Positions 4,693 through 6,179 of a stretch of 6,179 nt of DNA are shown here, in pieces. Position numbers and translations under genes: made by a program. This DNA is from an uncultured Candidatus Melainabacteria bacterium (lineage in GTDB: Bacteria; Cyanobacteriota; Vampirovibrionia; Gastranaerophilales; Gastranaerophilaceae), in NCBI GenBank assembly GCA_946622835.1, contig CAMOQI010000063.1, positions 1 to 6,179 on the forward strand, read 5' to 3'. The stretch's first letter is position 1, and every line of letters starts with the position of its first letter. Under the pieces are notes generated by a model that searched no databases, was not told where the DNA came from, and saw only the letters and a list, made by a program, of their open reading frames with translations.

Positions 4693-6084
4693 ATGGAAAA
4701 AGTTATGTCAAATATTAAATTCGGAACTGACGGCTGGCGGGCTGTTGTTGGAAAAGATTTTAATAAAGAAAATGTAGAAACGGTTTCTCGTGCAATAGGC
4801 AAGTATGTTTTTGATAATTACGGTATATATAAACCGATAATTGTCGGGTATGACCCTCGTAATATGGCAAAAGAATTCTCAACTCAGTGTGCAAACATCT
4901 TTGTTGATATGGGATTTAAGGTTATATACAGCGATAAAGTTTTGCCAACACCTGTCCTTGCGTACAATGCAAAGCGTTTGGATGCTTGTGCTGTTATGTT
5001 TACGGCATCTCATAATCCGCCTGAATATCTCGGAATTAAATTTATTCCGGATTATGCAGGGCCTGCAACTTCTGAAATTACTGATGAAATTGTTTCAAAT
5101 TTCGGTTGTGATTTTACCAAAACAGTTGAAGGGAAGCTGATTATAACGGATTTTTCACAAAATTATTTTAAACGAATTGAAGAAATTATTGATTTTGAAA
5201 AAATAAAAGAGGGCATAAAGAATTTTCATATATTGTTTGACGGGCTTTATAGTGCGAGTATAGGTTATTTTGACAGACTGCTATCAAGGAACGCAATAGA
5301 ATTTGATGCGATTCATATGTATTACGATACAAATTTTGGCGGCGGTATGCCTGAGCCAAAACCTCAATATATGGGTGAAGCTATTGAATATGTTAAATCA
5401 CACAAAAATTATATCGCCTTTGCTAATGACGGTGATGCGGACAGATTCGGTGTGATTGATGAAAACGGAGATTATGTTACCCCAAATGAGATTCTTGCAA
5501 TTCTGTTAATACATCTGAAAAAAAACAGGAATTATAACGGTTGTTTTGTGAAAACAGTTGCCGGAAGTTTAATGCTTGATATTGTTTGCCAAGAATTAGG
5601 AGTTGAAATTGTTGAAACTCCTGTCGGATTCAAACATGTCGGGGAAGCAATGAGAAAATTCAATCCGATAATAGCAGGTGAAGAATCGGGAGGCTTGAGT
5701 ATTTTGGGTCATATTCCCGAAAAAGACGGCATATTGGCAAATCTGTTGATATTGGAGGCGATGTCTTATGAGGGTAAATCTCTTGTTCAACTGAGAAAAG
5801 ATCTGAATGATTTTGTCGGATGTGAATTTATAAATACAAGAGTTGACAAAAGGCTTGAAAATCTTGAAGAAGTAAAAACAACTCTTGAAAGGTACTCTGT
5901 GCTTGAAGAAGTTGCAGGCATGAAAATTTCTCATAAAGATTATAAAGACGGTGTAAAACTCTATTTTGAAGATGGCAAAACTTGGATTCTTGTTCGTCCG
6001 TCAGGAACGGAACCCCTATTGAGAATTTATATTGAATCAGACAGTCAGGAAAAAATTGATTTGATAAAACAAGAGCAGGGGTAA
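4693..6084 (+). CDS. Phosphoglucomutase/phosphomannomutase family protein
   Basis: This alpha-D-phosphohexomutase interconverts hexose 1- and 6-phosphates through a phosphoserine and Mg2+, feeding glycogen, nucleotide-sugar or envelope synthesis. Counting from the ATG at 4693 (463 residues, normal for the family), GTDGWRA is at 11-17. The active loop TASHNPP carries the phospho-acceptor Ser106. The Mg2+ loop DGDADR has Asp246, Asp248 and Asp250. The sugar-specificity loop GEESGG is at 329-334, and the phosphate-binding RPSGTEPLLR is at 435-444. All four domains are therefore present and intact. GEESGG is typical of PGM/PMM-type enzymes, but glucose versus mannose preference cannot be read from sequence, so no gene symbol is given. 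The frame stays open upstream to a TTG at 4615, but that extension covers the promoter and is rejected. ATG 4705 (MSNIKFG) is an alternative start with a weak GGA 7 nt upstream. ATG 4693 coincides with the predicted transcript start. The gene is divergent from trmFO. Confidence 0.93.
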   Translation: MEKVMSNIKFGTDGWRAVVGKDFNKENVETVSRAIGKYVFDNYGIYKPIIVGYDPRNMAKEFSTQCANIFVDMGFKVIYSDKVLPTPVLAYNAKRLDACAVMFTASHNPPEYLGIKFIPDYAGPATSEITDEIVSNFGCDFTKTVEGKLIITDFSQNYFKRIEEIIDFEKIKEGIKNFHILFDGLYSASIGYFDRLLSRNAIEFDAIHMYYDTNFGGGMPEPKPQYMGEAIEYVKSHKNYIAFANDGDADRFGVIDENGDYVTPNEILAILLIHLKKNRNYNGCFVKTVAGSLMLDIVCQELGVEIVETPVGFKHVGEAMRKFNPIIAGEESGGLSILGHIPEKDGILANLLILEAMSYEGKSLVQLRKDLNDFVGCEFINTRVDKRLENLEEVKTTLERYSVLEEVAGMKISHKDYKDGVKLYFEDGKTWILVRPSGTEPLLRIYIESDSQEKIDLIKQEQG

Positions 6085-6106
6085 ACGTATATTACTGTCT
6101 GATGTG

Positions 6107-6124
6107 TTGGATAAGTTGGATAAG
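6107..6124. repeat. Tandem duplication of a 9-bp unit
   Basis: TTGGATAAG occurs twice with no gap, in the spacer between the hexomutase stop and repeat copy C. It is probably a slippage product. No function is apparent. Confidence 0.75.
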
Positions 6125-6140
6125 TTCGTTACGGTTTTAC

Positions 6141-6179
6141 TTATTCCCTCTCCTAAAGAATAGGAGAGGGTTAGGGTGA
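6141..6179 (+). repeat. Hairpin-bearing dispersed repeat, copy C (cut by the window edge)
   Basis: A perfect 10-bp stem, CCCTCTCCTA (6146-6155) and TAGGAGAGGG (6161-6170), closes an AAGAA loop. It is followed by TTAGGGTGA at the window edge. Loop and architecture match copy B, and the tail matches copy A (GGGTGAGG). It lies about 60 bp after the hexomutase stop. It has no T-tract, so intrinsic termination is doubtful, though the hairpin could protect the 3' end of that mRNA. Confidence 0.8.

Noticed and set aside
4841..5934. Open frames at 4841-5140 (+) and 5596-5934 (-)
   Set aside because: They lie wholly inside the hexomutase gene, which has all its motifs in the chosen frame. The products resemble nothing.

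Overview
The window is AT-rich bacterial chromosome carrying five protein genes, one cut off at the left edge. The likely source is an uncultured non-photosynthetic relative of the Cyanobacteria (Vampirovibrionia/Melainabacteria, probably Gastranaerophilales). This is inferred mainly from the pilin-like protein. Its N-terminus (AFTLAEVLITLG), its DxNG...PN..G.D.F motif and its C-terminal DGWKI..DYPW are a combination I associate with the large prepilin-like families of that group. A folate-dependent TrmFO and a GTDGWRA-type phosphohexomutase fit the same placement but do not prove it.

Layout. Bases 1-726 (+) hold the kinase core of a sensor histidine kinase whose N-terminus lies outside the window. 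It converges, with 5 bp between the stops, on an NADP-type glutamate dehydrogenase (732-2084, -). A 408-bp non-coding stretch follows. It holds the probable gdhA promoter, an inverted pair of hairpin-bearing dispersed repeats, a run of ten C, and a good sigma-70 promoter for a prepilin-like gene (2493-3290, +). That gene converges, with 2 bp between stops, on trmFO (3293-4612, -). trmFO is divergent from a phosphoglucomutase/phosphomannomutase-family gene (4693-6084, +). Beyond it are a 9-bp tandem duplication and a third copy of the dispersed repeat, cut by the right edge.

The genes look like independent single-gene transcription units, not one pathway: ammonium assimilation (gdhA), tRNA T-loop methylation (trmFO), sugar-phosphate interconversion (hexomutase), a surface or secretion pilin, and a sensor kinase. 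Strands alternate +,-,+,-,+, so no two adjacent genes can share an operon.

I found no evidence of a new defence, mobile or biosynthetic system. The points most worth a second look are: the trmFO/hexomutase divergent promoters, which both predict transcription starting on the A of an ATG (leaderless mRNAs); the three hairpin repeats, whose stems differ by a compensated base-pair change; the C10 tract just upstream of the pilin promoter; and the unusual G1 box of the histidine kinase.
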